Assembly: GCF_001509475.1 (NCBI RefSeq)
Contig: NZ_LLZG01000288.1
Span: 1-64,000 of the forward strand
DNA from: Streptomyces regalis
GTDB taxonomy: Bacteria; Actinomycetota; Actinomycetes; Streptomycetales; Streptomycetaceae
Reading direction: 5' to 3'
Length of the DNA: 64,000 nt
Shown: one piece after another, positions 1 to 8,243 of the stretch
Layout of the letters: each line of letters opens with the position of its first letter
How positions within the stretch are numbered: the stretch's first letter is position 1
Program-made: the position numbers and the translations under genes
The notes under the pieces: model-generated
What the model saw: the letters and a program-made list of their open reading frames with translations, nothing else
Told to the model about the DNA's origin: nothing
The model's database searches: none

Positions 1-151
1 AGCTTCACAGCGAGTTGGTCACGTGTCTCGTCCGGGATGGGCATACCACACCAACGATCCCCAGAACGGGAAGCAACACCTTGATTCCCTGCAAGCCCTA
101 AGGACTGTCCCGCAAACTGCCTGCTCGGGGGCCTGATGGCATGATCGAGGC

Positions 152-838
152 GTGATCGGTGAACCTGCTCAGCCCGGAGCTAAGAAGTATGTCCTGTTTG
201 ATGTCGATGGCACGTTGATCGATGCCGTGGACAACCAGCGCCGGGTTTGGCGCGTGTGGGCGGAGCGATACGGGCTGGATCCCGATGAGGTCTACCAAGT
301 GGCGCTGCGGACAAGGCCGATGGAGACCTTCGCGCAGGTCGTTCCCGACCGTGACCCGAGGGGGTGCCTGGCCGTGCTGCATCAGCTGGAGGACGAGGAT
401 GTGCGGTCCGGCGTGTATGCGGCCTTCGACGGTGCGTCTGAGCTGCTGGGCGCTCTGCCCTCCGGGGCGTGGGCGTTGGTGACGTCGAATTACGAGCACC
501 GGGTGCGCGGACGCTTCGCCCGGACGAGCTTGCCGGTGCCGGATATCATCGTGGATGCCGCCTGTGTCGAGGAAGGCAAGCCCTCGCCTGTCCCTTATTT
601 GCTGGCTGCCAAGGGGCTCGGTGCCGAGCCGGAGGACTGTCTGGTGATCGAGGATGCCCCCTCCGGGGTGCAGTCCGGACTGCGTGCCGGCATGACGGTG
701 TGGGGGGTCAACTCTCCCGTTGCGGTGGACGGCGTGCACCGTCACTTCAAGAGCCTGCGTGCAGCAGTCCCCGACGTTCTCGCCTTCGCGTCGGGAACCG
801 ACCCTCACCGGCCGGAGGGCTCAATGCCAGTGGAATGA
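152..838 (+). CDS. HAD-superfamily hydrolase (phosphatase/phosphoglycolate-phosphatase-like)
   Basis: A 228-residue haloacid-dehalogenase-type hydrolase that probably removes phosphate from a small metabolite; the substrate cannot be read. Motif I is FDVDGTLI with the nucleophile at Asp17 and the acid/base at Asp19. Motif II is the LVTSN stretch near residue 110, the Lys of motif III is in EEGKPSP near 142, and motif IV is the acidic VIEDAPSGV near 165. An alpha-helical cap lies between motifs I and II, as in subfamily I. The GTG at 152 is used because the ATG at 141 stops after four codons. It stands alone next to an insertion-sequence remnant, so neighbours give no functional hint. Confidence 0.8.
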   Translation: MIGEPAQPGAKKYVLFDVDGTLIDAVDNQRRVWRVWAERYGLDPDEVYQVALRTRPMETFAQVVPDRDPRGCLAVLHQLEDEDVRSGVYAAFDGASELLGALPSGAWALVTSNYEHRVRGRFARTSLPVPDIIVDAACVEEGKPSPVPYLLAAKGLGAEPEDCLVIEDAPSGVQSGLRAGMTVWGVNSPVAVDGVHRHFKSLRAAVPDVLAFASGTDPHRPEGSMPVE

Positions 839-845
839 TCTTGCT

Positions 846-1608
846 GTGGCTGGTGTGATCACGGCGTCGGAGCCGTCTTGGATAGCCCGTTCACCGGGCT
901 GAACCCGCGCCAGTTCGCAAAGCTGGTGACGGTGCTGCGTCGCGCCGGTGTCGATACTGACCACCGAGGTCGGCCGTGGGGATTGTCGCTTGACGACCGC
1001 ACGCTGCTGGTCACGGCGTACTGGCGCACGAACTTGACGATGCGCCAGCTCGCCCCACTGTTCGGCATCTCGAAGTCCGCGGTCGACCGCATCATCGATC
1101 ACCTCGGACCGCTGCCGGCACTGCGACCTCGGCGCCGCTTCGCGAAAGGCACCGTACTCATCGTGGACGGCACCTTGGTCCCGACCCGTGACCACGCCAT
1201 CGCCGAGCAGTCGAAAAACTACCGGTACTCCACCAACCACCAGGTCGTCGTTGACGCCGACACCCGGCCGGTAGTCGTGGTCGGACAGCCGCTGCCGGGC
1301 AACCGTAACGACTGCAAGGCGTGGGGGGAGTCCGGCGCAAAGGGCGCCGTCGGCCACACCATGACGATCGCCGACGGAGGCTACCCAGGGACCGGACTCG
1401 TGATGCCGCACCGTCGCCGGGCCGGCGAGGAACTGACCGAGTGGAAACAGGAGCACAACCGCTCACACAAACAGGTCCGGGCCCGCGTCGAGCACGCCTT
1501 CGCCCACATGAAGACCTGGAAGATCCTTCGCGACTGCCGTCTCAAGGGCGACGGCGTACACCACGCCATGCTCGGCATCGCCCGCCTACACAACCTCACC
1601 CTCGCTCT
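846..1608 (+). pseudogene. IS5-type DDE transposase, frameshifted and 3'-clipped
   Basis: Remnant of a transposase of the Streptomyces IS5-like class (helix-turn-helix followed by DDE_4 catalytic domain). The expected N-terminus (VAGVITASEPSWIA) is encoded from the GTG at 846, but the frame shifts near 889, as if one C were lost. The rest is read from 878 in another frame. Catalytic-type motifs remain: LIVDGTLVP near residue 96 of the downstream block, IADGGYPG, and the helix RARVEHAFAHMKTW. Relatives end right after LHNLALAG; here the frame passes LHNLTLA at 1606 without a stop and continues antisense through the adjacent toxin gene, so the right end of the element is missing. Probably not active. 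The comparison with intact relatives is from memory. Confidence 0.75.
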
Positions 1609-1644
1609 GGGCCCGCACGGGCTGGTCGTCAAGACCATCGGTGG

Positions 1645-2037
1645 TCAGACGGTGCGGATGACAGAGACGGGCTTGATGTCCTGGGCGTCGATGAGGGTGC
1701 GGACGTCGTTCGGGTCCGAGGTCCAGATGATGGCGCCGAGGCTGGCTGCCATGGTCACGACGGTGGCGTCGACGATGTCGGAGGTGCCGGCCTTGCCGCA
1801 GAGGATGCCTGCGGCTCTGGCGGTTTCGAGGCCGACGGGTACGACGTGGCACCCGGCGAGGAACTTGCCGAGTCTGACCTGGCGGCGGGAGTCCCGCCAT
1901 GCCTGGCTGACGACGACGGCGGGGACGTGGATGTCCCGGCCGTCTTCGAGGGCCAGGCTGTGGCGGGCCCACATGCGTCGGTCGTCGTTGTCGATGGCGA
2001 TGAGTACCCCGGCGTCGTACAGGTAGGGGATATTCAC
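1645..2037 (-). CDS. vapC: PIN-domain toxin of a VapBC-like toxin-antitoxin pair
   Basis: A 130-residue single-domain protein starting at GTG 2037. It has the PIN pattern of spaced acidic residues: Asp8 in LYDAGVLIAID, the central SDIVDATVV near residue 90, and TSDPNDV near 110. PIN toxins are Mg2+-dependent RNases that cut tRNA or rRNA; the target is unknown here. Its start overlaps the stop of the upstream antitoxin by four bases (GTGA), giving translational coupling. The antisense strand is open through the whole gene because of the clipped transposase reading in from the left. The pair looks intact and could stabilise this mobile patch. Confidence 0.8.
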   Translation of the reverse strand: MNIPYLYDAGVLIAIDNDDRRMWARHSLALEDGRDIHVPAVVVSQAWRDSRRQVRLGKFLAGCHVVPVGLETARAAGILCGKAGTSDIVDATVVTMAASLGAIIWTSDPNDVRTLIDAQDIKPVSVIRTV

Positions 2038-2300
2038 GCGGCCGAGGCTCCCGAGCTGCTGAGGTACTCGGCGTCGGCGGCGGCCAGGTCTGCGCGTGCG
2101 GCGGCGAGCTCTTCCGGGGTGAAGGCGCCGTGTTCTGCCTGCCACTCCCGGATGACGGCCCGGCCGGCCCGCAGGCGCAGCTCGCGTTCGGCTGCTCCGG
2201 CGACGAGGCGGGAGAGTGGGATGCCTTCTTCCTCGGCGGCTCCGGCCAGGGCTTCGACCAGGGATTCGTCGAGAGTGATAGTCACCTTCTTGGTAGCCAT
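2034..2300 (-). CDS. vapB: VapB-like antitoxin
   Basis: An 88-residue acidic protein. The first 40 residues (starting MATKKVTITLDESLVEAL) fit a ribbon-helix-helix-like DNA-binding unit, with one beta strand followed by two helices. The C-terminal half is an Ala/Glu-rich helix (AEHGAFTPEELAAARADL) that would wrap the toxin. It is first in a two-gene operon with the PIN toxin and overlaps it by four bases. No Shine-Dalgarno is visible upstream of the ATG at 2300. A -10-like TATGGT lies about seven bases upstream, so the transcript may be leaderless. The N-terminal fold is inferred from length and pattern, not from a close match. Confidence 0.75.
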   Translation of the reverse strand: MATKKVTITLDESLVEALAGAAEEEGIPLSRLVAGAAERELRLRAGRAVIREWQAEHGAFTPEELAAARADLAAADAEYLSSSGASAA

Positions 2301-2323
2301 ACATCAACCATAGCGTGGTATGG
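2297..2323. promoter_or_regulatory. Inverted repeat over the antitoxin start, probable autoregulatory operator
   Basis: CCATAC (2297-2302) and GTATGG (2318-2323) are perfect inverted arms separated by 15 bp. They span the antitoxin ATG and the -10-like TATGGT on the minus strand. VapB-type antitoxins normally repress their own promoter through such palindromes. The arms are seen directly; the role is inferred. Confidence 0.45.
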
Positions 2324-2538
2324 CCTTCAGAGTGGATGCGTGGATCACGTGCCGGCGAGCGGAGGGTGTGAGTGCATACAGCAAGGAGGCCCCTCGCCGA
2401 CTCGATGGGCCGCGTGGCTGCGGGTGAGGCTGGGTCCACATTCGCCGGAAAGAGCGGATTCGTGATGAATATCTTGCTCGGCCGTTAGGTGGCGGCGCAC
2501 GGTTTCGAGCACGGGCCAGGCGAAGGGTCGGGGCATGG

Positions 2539-3780
2539 GTGGCGAGCGTTTTTCAGAGGTGCAAGAGGGATGTCCGGGACCGGAACTTTCCCTGTGATCG
2601 TCCGCGGTGCCGACATGGGTGGACGGTGCGGTACCGGGAGAGGTCGTTTCCCCGTCAGGTGGGCTCGGATGGTGCGGACGCTTTCGCCGACACGGTCGAG
2701 AACGACAAGGAGGACGGCGTTCGCTTTCGATCCTGCGCGAGGGCTTGTGCCGTTGCGGGTCTGGGCTCAGGAGTGGCTGGAGCGGCGGGTCATCGGTGAG
2801 TCGACGCGCCGCAACTACGAAGGGTTCATCCATAACCATCTCGTGCCGCGCCTGGGGCGGGAGATGCTGGCCAGGCTGGCGCGGCGCGATTTCGAGGAGT
2901 TTGTGTCAAGGACGTGCATGCCTCCGGTGCCGGGTTGGCGGTCTCCACGGTCAATGACCGGATGGTGATGGTGGCCGCCATGCTGGAGGCGGCCGTCGTT
3001 GATAAGCGCATCCCGGACAATCCCGCGCGCGGCATCCGGGTATCCCGGGCGGACCCGTGCGCGGTGGACGAGGACGAGATTCCCACGCTGGGCGACGTCG
3101 ATCTGATCGCGGAGCACATCGCCCCGCAGTACCGGCTCGCCGTCTACCTACAGTCGGGTACCGGCCAGCGCCCCTGCGAGGCCCTGGCCTTCTCCGCCGA
3201 GTGCCGACGGTCCGGCTACGTCAGGGTCCGCTGGCAGGTCAGCGCCAAGGCTCACCGCGATGACTGCCGCACGGTCTTCGTGCCGCTCAAGCACCGGGCG
3301 GAGGGCGAGTACCGGGACGTCCCGGCCGCCCCGTTCATCGAGCAGGAGATTGACGACCACCTGTCGCGGTGGGAGCCGGTGCCCGTAGCCTTCACCGGTC
3401 AGCGGGGGCAGACGACGGCGACTGGAGGTCCTCTTCGCCCCGCGCCGGCGTGGCAAGGGCGTGATGCCCACCGCCTCCACCTACGGCTACCACTTCAGGA
3501 AGGCGTACGTGTCGGCCGGCCTGGTCGATGTGGACGGCAAGGCCAAGTGCGCGCCCGGCAGTCTGCGGCACTTCTTCGCCTCGATCGCGTTGGCGAAAGG
3601 CGTACCGATCTGCGAGGTCTCGCGATGGCTCGGGCATGAGTCGATCAAGACCGCCGTGGACATCTGCGGTCACCTCGTCCCCGAGGCGTGGGATCGTTGT
3701 CGAGACATCATGCAGAACGCCATGCGCCATGCGCCCTGCGGTCGAGGACTCGGAGGGGTCTGTCTCCTCGGCTTGACGTG
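2539..3780 (+). pseudogene. Tyrosine recombinase (site-specific integrase) pseudogene
   Basis: Four blocks in changing frames add up to one phage/ICE-type integrase. The N-terminal block MASVFQRCKRD (GTG 2539) holds a zinc-ribbon-like CxxC...C motif. A core-binding SAM-like block (VWAQEWLERRVIGESTRRNY) follows after a shift near 2715. A catalytic-domain start (SGTGQRPCEALAF, with the first catalytic Arg) follows after a shift near 2905. The C-terminal block with SLRHFFAS and RWLGHESIKTAVDI follows after a shift near 3425. The codon where the nucleophilic Tyr should sit is TGC (3665-3667), giving DICGHL instead of the usual DIYGHL. With three frameshifts and a lost nucleophile it is dead. The exact 3' end is uncertain; the last frame stays open to 4000. 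Confidence 0.85.
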
Positions 3781-3935
3781 CTGGATGTGTTGGATCGGTC
3801 CCGACGGTGCTGGATGCGTGCTGGATACGATCAACCGAAGGAACATTTCCGCAGGTGGGAGCGCTGCATTGAGCGTTCCGGATCAACGTGTAGGCGCAGT
3901 TCCACCACATCGCTGCCGTCAAATATGCAGGTCAG

Positions 3936-3965
3936 AAGGGTCCGGCTCGTTGGAGTCGGGCCCTT
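3936..3965 (+). terminator. 13-bp stem-loop after the integrase remnant
   Basis: AAGGGTCCGGCTC (3936-3948) and GAGTCGGGCCCTT (3953-3965) pair over 13 bp with two G-U pairs and a GTTG loop. A short T-containing stretch follows. It resembles Streptomyces terminators found just downstream of tRNA genes where integrases insert, but I could not find a tRNA 3' end here. Confidence 0.6.
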
Positions 3966-4073
3966 GCTCTTTGAGTCGCGACGTGAGTGACGTGAGCTAG
4001 GCTAAACGTAGATTGAATCTACGTAATATCGAAACTGTGTTTGTGTGGGTACCCCCGGTCGAGGTGATGGGCT

Positions 4074-5510
4074 GTGAGCGGCTTCAAGGGCAGGGCGCTG
4101 GACCTGGAGCGGCTGGATCGCCAGCTGGGTCGGGTGGCTCAGGGCGCTGGGACCACGCGCGGTCAGGCTGTGATCATGACGGGGCGGCGGCGGGTGGGGA
4201 AGTCGCGGCTGGTCCAGGAGTTCTGTGATCGATCCGGGCTGCCGTACTTGGTCTTCCAGGCCACGCGAGGCCGTAACCCTGTGGCCGAGCGGGCTGATTT
4301 CATCGCCGCGCTCGCGCAGTCGCCGCTGCCGGGGGCGGAGTTGGTGGCCGGGCTGCAGGCCGGCGACTGGAACCAGGCGCTGCGGTCCCTGGCCGTCGCG
4401 CTGCCCGACGACGCCCCGAGCATCGCGGTGATCGACGAGGTGCCGTGGTTGGTGGAGCAGGACCGAGAGTTCGAGGGTGCGCTGCAGACGGTCTGGGATC
4501 GCCACCTGTCCGCCAAGCCCGTGCTGCTGATCCTGGTCGGCAGCGATATCTCCGTGATGGAGGCCTTGCAGACCCATGGTCGCCCGTTCTTCGGACGGGC
4601 CACGAAGATGACCGTCGATCCGCTGCGCCTGGCGGATGTGCAGGCCGCCACCGGGCTGGGCGCGGCAGAGGTGGTGGATGCCCTGCTGATCACCGGGGGG
4701 TTCCCGGAGATCGTCCAGTCCTGGCGGCCGGGGATGAGCCGTACCGACTTCCTGGCCGAGGCGGTGGCCAACCCGCTCTCGCCGCTGCTGGTGGCGGGCG
4801 AGCTGTCGCTGCTGGGCGAGTTCCCCGAGGCGTCCCACGCCCGGTCGGTACTGGAGGCTGTGGGCGCCGGCGAGCGGACGTTCTCCACCATCGCGGCCCG
4901 GGCCGGCGGGTCCGGCGCACTGCCTTCCGGGGTGCTGACTCCGCTGCTGAACACGCTGCTGGGCAAGCGCGTGCTGGCCGCCGACCTCCCGCTGTCGGCC
5001 AAATCCGACCGCAAGAACAAGCGCTACCGCATTGCCGACCCCTACCTGCGCTTCTGGCTGGCCTTTCTGCAGCGCGGCCTGCCGCTGATCGAACGTGGCC
5101 GGGGCGACCTGGCGCTGGAGCGCATCGAGCGGGGCTGGACCAGTTGGCGCGGACGGGCGGTGGAGCCGATCGTCCGCGAGTCGCTGCTGCGGCTGCTGCC
5201 TGACGAGGCGTGGCCGGACACCGAGGCGGTAGGCGGCTGGTGGAACCGGCAGAACAACCCCGAGATCGACCTGATCGGCGCCGACCGGGAGCCGGTGGCC
5301 GGGCGGGTGCACTTCCTCGGCTCCATCAAGTGGCTGGAGGACCGGCCGTTCGACCGCCACGACTACGACGCCCTGGTCCGCGACATGCTCGCCGTCCCGG
5401 GCGCGGGGACGGACACCCCTCTCGTCGCGGTGTCACGCAGCGGCATCGCCTGCGGCCTGCCGCTCGCGGCGCACTGGGGCCCGGAGGACCTCGTACGCGC
5501 CTGGCGGTGA
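4074..5510 (+). CDS. ATP-binding protein, AAA/archaeal ATPase with DUF234-like C-terminus
   Basis: A 478-residue P-loop ATPase of the group often called archaeal ATPase. The Walker A is GRRRVGKS (37-44), the Walker B is SIAVIDEVPWL near 118-125, and a sensor-like LILVGSD is near 160. A winged-helix middle region (ERTFSTIAARAGGSGALPSGVL) follows. The C-terminal 120 residues resemble DUF234, a restriction-endonuclease-like fold, with E...NPEIDLIG and later GSIKW as possible PD-(D/E)xK residues. The family is sporadic and often found in mobile or defence regions; no cellular role is established. The GTG at 4074 follows a GGTGATGG ribosome site. It lies between the dead integrase and the polyketide cluster, fitting a laterally acquired gene. 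Confidence 0.75.
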   Translation: MSGFKGRALDLERLDRQLGRVAQGAGTTRGQAVIMTGRRRVGKSRLVQEFCDRSGLPYLVFQATRGRNPVAERADFIAALAQSPLPGAELVAGLQAGDWNQALRSLAVALPDDAPSIAVIDEVPWLVEQDREFEGALQTVWDRHLSAKPVLLILVGSDISVMEALQTHGRPFFGRATKMTVDPLRLADVQAATGLGAAEVVDALLITGGFPEIVQSWRPGMSRTDFLAEAVANPLSPLLVAGELSLLGEFPEASHARSVLEAVGAGERTFSTIAARAGGSGALPSGVLTPLLNTLLGKRVLAADLPLSAKSDRKNKRYRIADPYLRFWLAFLQRGLPLIERGRGDLALERIERGWTSWRGRAVEPIVRESLLRLLPDEAWPDTEAVGGWWNRQNNPEIDLIGADREPVAGRVHFLGSIKWLEDRPFDRHDYDALVRDMLAVPGAGTDTPLVAVSRSGIACGLPLAAHWGPEDLVRAWR

Positions 5511-5722
5511 CCAGTCGGCGCCTGCCCTCTGGGGTGGGGGCGGATCACTCCCGCCCACCGGTGCTGCAACGTCATCGCTGGACCACGGTCGGACGAGACC
5601 ACGACCGGCAGCTACGGGCGTTCCGCTTCCACGGCTGATCGGACTGCCGGAAGGGGCCGAGCCCACGAAAGCCCAACCCCTTCTGCGTTCCCGAGCTTGA
5701 TCCGTGCCGACTTCTCCGGCGC

Positions 5723-6163
5723 TCAGCCGGGGAAGACGTGGTCGTGGGTGACGTGGCGGGAGCGCAGGAGCAGTTCGCCGTTCTCGCCGCGGACCAGGAC
5801 GTCGTGGACGACGCAGCTCGGGCCGAACTCGGGCTCCTTGACGTCGGCGTGGACGGTGAGGACCAGGCAGTAGCTCGTCGCCGTGATCGAGCCGTCGGAC
5901 GCCTGGTCCACGGCCACGTGGTTGAACCAGTGCCGGCGCTGGATCCTGCGGGCGTCGAACTTGCGGTGGAAGTCCTCCAGGACGGCGATGATCCCGGCAC
6001 GGGTACGGGCGGCCGGCAGCGAAGGGGAGTGCTTGAACTCGCCGTCCTCGGTGAAGGTCGCGGCGTAGCCGGCGAATTCGCGGCCGTCCAGCTTCTGCAT
6101 CTGGTGGCCGTAGAACGACAGGACCTCGGCATACAGGCCGGTGGGAAGCTCGGTGATGGTCAT
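5723..6163 (-). CDS. actVI-ORFA: ActVI-ORFA-like NTF2/SnoaL-fold protein
   Basis: A 146-residue single-domain protein of the NTF2-like (SnoaL/ring-hydroxylating beta-subunit) fold, judged from length and from the FYGHQMQKLDGREFAGYAAT start. Position and type match ActVI-ORFA of actinorhodin clusters, an accessory factor thought to support the C-3 ketoreduction or stereochemical control of the pyran ring. It is divergent from actVI-ORF1, with 73 bp between starts that hold SARP repeats readable in both directions. A -10-like GACCGT (6175-6170) sits so that transcription would begin at or next to the ATG, and there is no Shine-Dalgarno, so the message may be leaderless. The ATG at 6163 is preferred over a much longer upstream frame that runs antisense to actVI-ORF1. 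Confidence 0.8.
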   Translation of the reverse strand: MTITELPTGLYAEVLSFYGHQMQKLDGREFAGYAATFTEDGEFKHSPSLPAARTRAGIIAVLEDFHRKFDARRIQRRHWFNHVAVDQASDGSITATSYCLVLTVHADVKEPEFGPSCVVHDVLVRGENGELLLRSRHVTHDHVFPG

Positions 6164-6186
6164 GCGGCCACGGTCGCCCCGTGGCC

Positions 6187-6213
6187 TCGAAGTCCGCTCG
6201 AGCCGGGTTCGAG
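6187..6213. promoter_or_regulatory. SARP (ActII-ORF4-type) binding repeats, bidirectional
   Basis: TCGAA (6187), TCGAG (6198) and TCGAG (6209) recur at exactly 11 bp on the plus strand. Read on the minus strand the same bases give TCGAA (6212), TCGAG (6201) and TCGAG (6190), also 11 bp apart. Ten bases after the last repeat are CAGCCT (6224-6229) on plus and GACCGT (6175-6170) on minus. This matches the known SARP layout of heptameric direct repeats 8 bp upstream of the -10 box. It controls actVI-ORF1 and actVI-ORFA. Confidence 0.85.
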
Positions 6214-6236
6214 TGGGCCCTGCCAGCCTCGTCGCC

Positions 6237-7160
6237 ATGAGCACCGTGACAGTGATCGGGGCGGGCACGATCGGCCTGGGATGGATCAATCTGTTCAGCG
6301 CCTGCGGGCTGACCGTACGGGTCAACAGCCGCAGGCCTGACGCCCGGCGCATCGTGCGCGAGGGGCTCGAGTTGTTCTCCCCGGGCCGGGCGGACGAGCT
6401 GGCGGCGCGGATCGAGTTCGAGCCGGACGTCGGCCGGGCGGTGGCCGGAGTGGACCTCGTCTCCGAGAACGCCCCCGACGACCTGCCCCTCAAGCAGCGG
6501 CTGTTCGCCGAGATCGGCGAGGCCGCCCCCGCCCCCGCCCTCGTGCTGTCCTCGACGTCGAAACTGCTCCCCGACGATCTGAGCCGGGACATGCCCGGAC
6601 CGGGCCGGCTGGTCGTGGCCCATCCCTTCAACCCGCCGCACATCGTTCCGCTGGTCGAGGTGATCGGCGGGGAACGCACCGACCCGGAGGCCGTCGAAAG
6701 GGCGGTGACCTTCCTGGAGTCGGTCGGGCGGACCCCGGTCGTGCTGCGCAGGGCGCTGCCCGGCTTCGCCGCCAACCGGCTGCAGTCCGCGCTGCTGCGC
6801 GAGAGCATCCACCTCGTCCTCGAAGGCGTGGTGACCGTCGAGGAGCTCGACCGGATCGTCACCGACTCGATCGGGCTGCGCTGGTCCACCATCGGGCCGT
6901 TCCACGCGTTCCACCTGGGCGGCGGGCCGGGCGGCCTGCGCAAGTGGCTCGAGCATCTCGGCAGCGGCCTCGAACAGGGCTGGCGTGGGCTCGGACAGCC
7001 CGCCCTCGGCGCAGAAGCCGTCGAGGCCCTGGTCGAACAGACCGAAGCCGCCTATGGCGACCGGACCTATGCCGAGCTGGTCCGGGACCGTGACGACCGG
7101 CACCACGCCGTACTGGCCGCCCTGGGGCGGACCGGGCAGTCCCAGGAGGAGAAGAAGTGA
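6237..7160 (+). CDS. actVI-ORF1: 3-hydroxyacyl-CoA dehydrogenase-family ketoreductase, ActVI-ORF1-like
   Basis: A 307-residue enzyme of the 3-hydroxyacyl-CoA dehydrogenase family. The N-terminal Rossmann motif is GAGTIGLG (8-15), the catalytic region AHPFNPPHIVPLVEV is near 135-150, and the helical C-terminal domain starts about 185. In actinorhodin biosynthesis ActVI-ORF1 reduces the C-3 keto group of the bicyclic intermediate with S selectivity, committing it to pyran-ring formation. The start at 6237 is used because the Rossmann fold begins there; a longer frame from 6141 would run through the SARP repeats and promoter. The stop overlaps the next start (TGATG). A -10-like box at 6224-6229 predicts a leaderless mRNA. 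Confidence 0.88.
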   Translation: MSTVTVIGAGTIGLGWINLFSACGLTVRVNSRRPDARRIVREGLELFSPGRADELAARIEFEPDVGRAVAGVDLVSENAPDDLPLKQRLFAEIGEAAPAPALVLSSTSKLLPDDLSRDMPGPGRLVVAHPFNPPHIVPLVEVIGGERTDPEAVERAVTFLESVGRTPVVLRRALPGFAANRLQSALLRESIHLVLEGVVTVEELDRIVTDSIGLRWSTIGPFHAFHLGGGPGGLRKWLEHLGSGLEQGWRGLGQPALGAEAVEALVEQTEAAYGDRTYAELVRDRDDRHHAVLAALGRTGQSQEEKK

Positions 7161-8146
7161 TGCGTGCCGTGCAGTTCGACCGGTACGGCGACCCCGACGT
7201 GCTGTACGTCGCCGAGCGCCCGGTCCCCGAACCCGGCCCCGGCCAGGTGCGCATCGCCGTCGAGGCGGTCAGCGTCGGCCATGCGCAGACCCAGATGCGG
7301 CGCGAGGTCTTCCCCGCGCCGATGTGGAAGCCCGTCTTCCCCGTCGTGCTCGGCGGCGACGTGGTCGGCAGGATCGCGGCGGTGGGGCCGGACGTCGCGG
7401 GGCTTCGCCCGGGGGACCGGGTCGGCGCCTTCACCCTCTACGGCGCCTACGCCGAGCAGGTCGTCGTCGACGCCGTCACCGTCGTACCCGTACCCGAGGA
7501 GCTGGACGCCGCCGAGGCCGCGGTCCTGCCGGGCACCGGACTGATCGCCCTCGGCATTCTGCGGACCGGGCAACTGAGCAAGGGCGAGACGGTGCTGGTG
7601 CATGCCGCGGCCGGCGGCGTGGGCCATATCGCGGTCCAGCTGGCCCGGGCGGCCGGGGCCGGCCAGGTCATCGGCACCGCGGGGGCGGCCGACAAGCGCG
7701 AGTTCGCCCGCGCGACGGGCGCCGACGCCGTCGTCGACCACCGTTCCCCGCACTGGGCCGAGGAGGTCCGGGAACTCACCGGGGGACGCGGGCCCGACCT
7801 GATCCTGGACGGCGTCGGCGCCGAGGTCCTGCAGCAGGGCATCCGCCTGCTCGCGCCGGGCGGCCGGCTGGTGTTCTACGGCTCGTCCGGCGGCGAGCTG
7901 GAGATCCCGCGGGTGTCGGTCATGGACCTCATCGGCATCAAGTACGTCACCGGCTTCGCGCTGTCGGCCTGGAGGGGCGGCCGCCCGCACGAGTACGAGG
8001 CGGGCGTCGCCGAACTCACCCGGCTGCTGGTCGGCGGACAGGTGAAGTCCGCCGTACACGCCCGGCTGCCCCTGGAGCGGGCCGCCGAGGCGCACACCAT
8101 CCTCGAGGCCAGGGCCCAGCTCGGGCGGGTCGTACTCATTCCCTGA
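7160..8146 (+). CDS. actVI-ORF2: Enoyl reductase / quinone oxidoreductase (MDR family), ActVI-ORF2-like
   Basis: A 328-residue NAD(P)H-dependent medium-chain dehydrogenase/reductase without the structural zinc cysteines, so of the quinone-oxidoreductase type. The GroES-like domain covers about 1-120, with GDVVGRIAAVGPDV near 63. The nucleotide-binding motif HAAAGGVGHIAVQLA lies near 150-165. By position it matches ActVI-ORF2, the enoyl reductase that sets C-15 when the pyran double bond is reduced. An AGGAGG at 7146 is 7 bases from the ATG at 7160; GTG 7157 is an alternative three bases upstream. It is translationally coupled to actVI-ORF1. Confidence 0.85.
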   Translation: MRAVQFDRYGDPDVLYVAERPVPEPGPGQVRIAVEAVSVGHAQTQMRREVFPAPMWKPVFPVVLGGDVVGRIAAVGPDVAGLRPGDRVGAFTLYGAYAEQVVVDAVTVVPVPEELDAAEAAVLPGTGLIALGILRTGQLSKGETVLVHAAAGGVGHIAVQLARAAGAGQVIGTAGAADKREFARATGADAVVDHRSPHWAEEVRELTGGRGPDLILDGVGAEVLQQGIRLLAPGGRLVFYGSSGGELEIPRVSVMDLIGIKYVTGFALSAWRGGRPHEYEAGVAELTRLLVGGQVKSAVHARLPLERAAEAHTILEARAQLGRVVLIP

Positions 8147-8243
8147 CCCGCCCCGACCCTTCCCTGATCCTCCCTGGCCCTTCTCCGACCTCCATCCCGA
8201 CCTTCCGAGTTCGTATTCCAAGAGTCCGAAGGAGACCTTTTCC

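Noticed and set aside
1609..2026. Extension of the transposase reading frame
   Set aside because: Residues after LHNLTLA are the antisense of the PIN toxin gene, not transposase sequence.
2324..2538. Excisionase or replication gene between the antitoxin and integrase remnant
   Set aside because: No frame in this 215-bp stretch shows a helix-turn-helix or other known motif.
3900..4000. Possible tRNA 3' end / attachment site next to the integrase remnant
   Set aside because: The hairpin resembles a tRNA terminator, but no T-arm or acceptor sequence could be found and no direct repeat was seen on the far side.
5511..5722. Coding remnant in the gap before the act cluster
   Set aside because: Several short frames exist on the minus strand but none has a recognisable domain or ribosome site.
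8147..8243. SARP repeats upstream of actVI-ORF3
   Set aside because: CCGAC-like motifs occur but at 12 and 8 bp spacing, without the TCGAN core.
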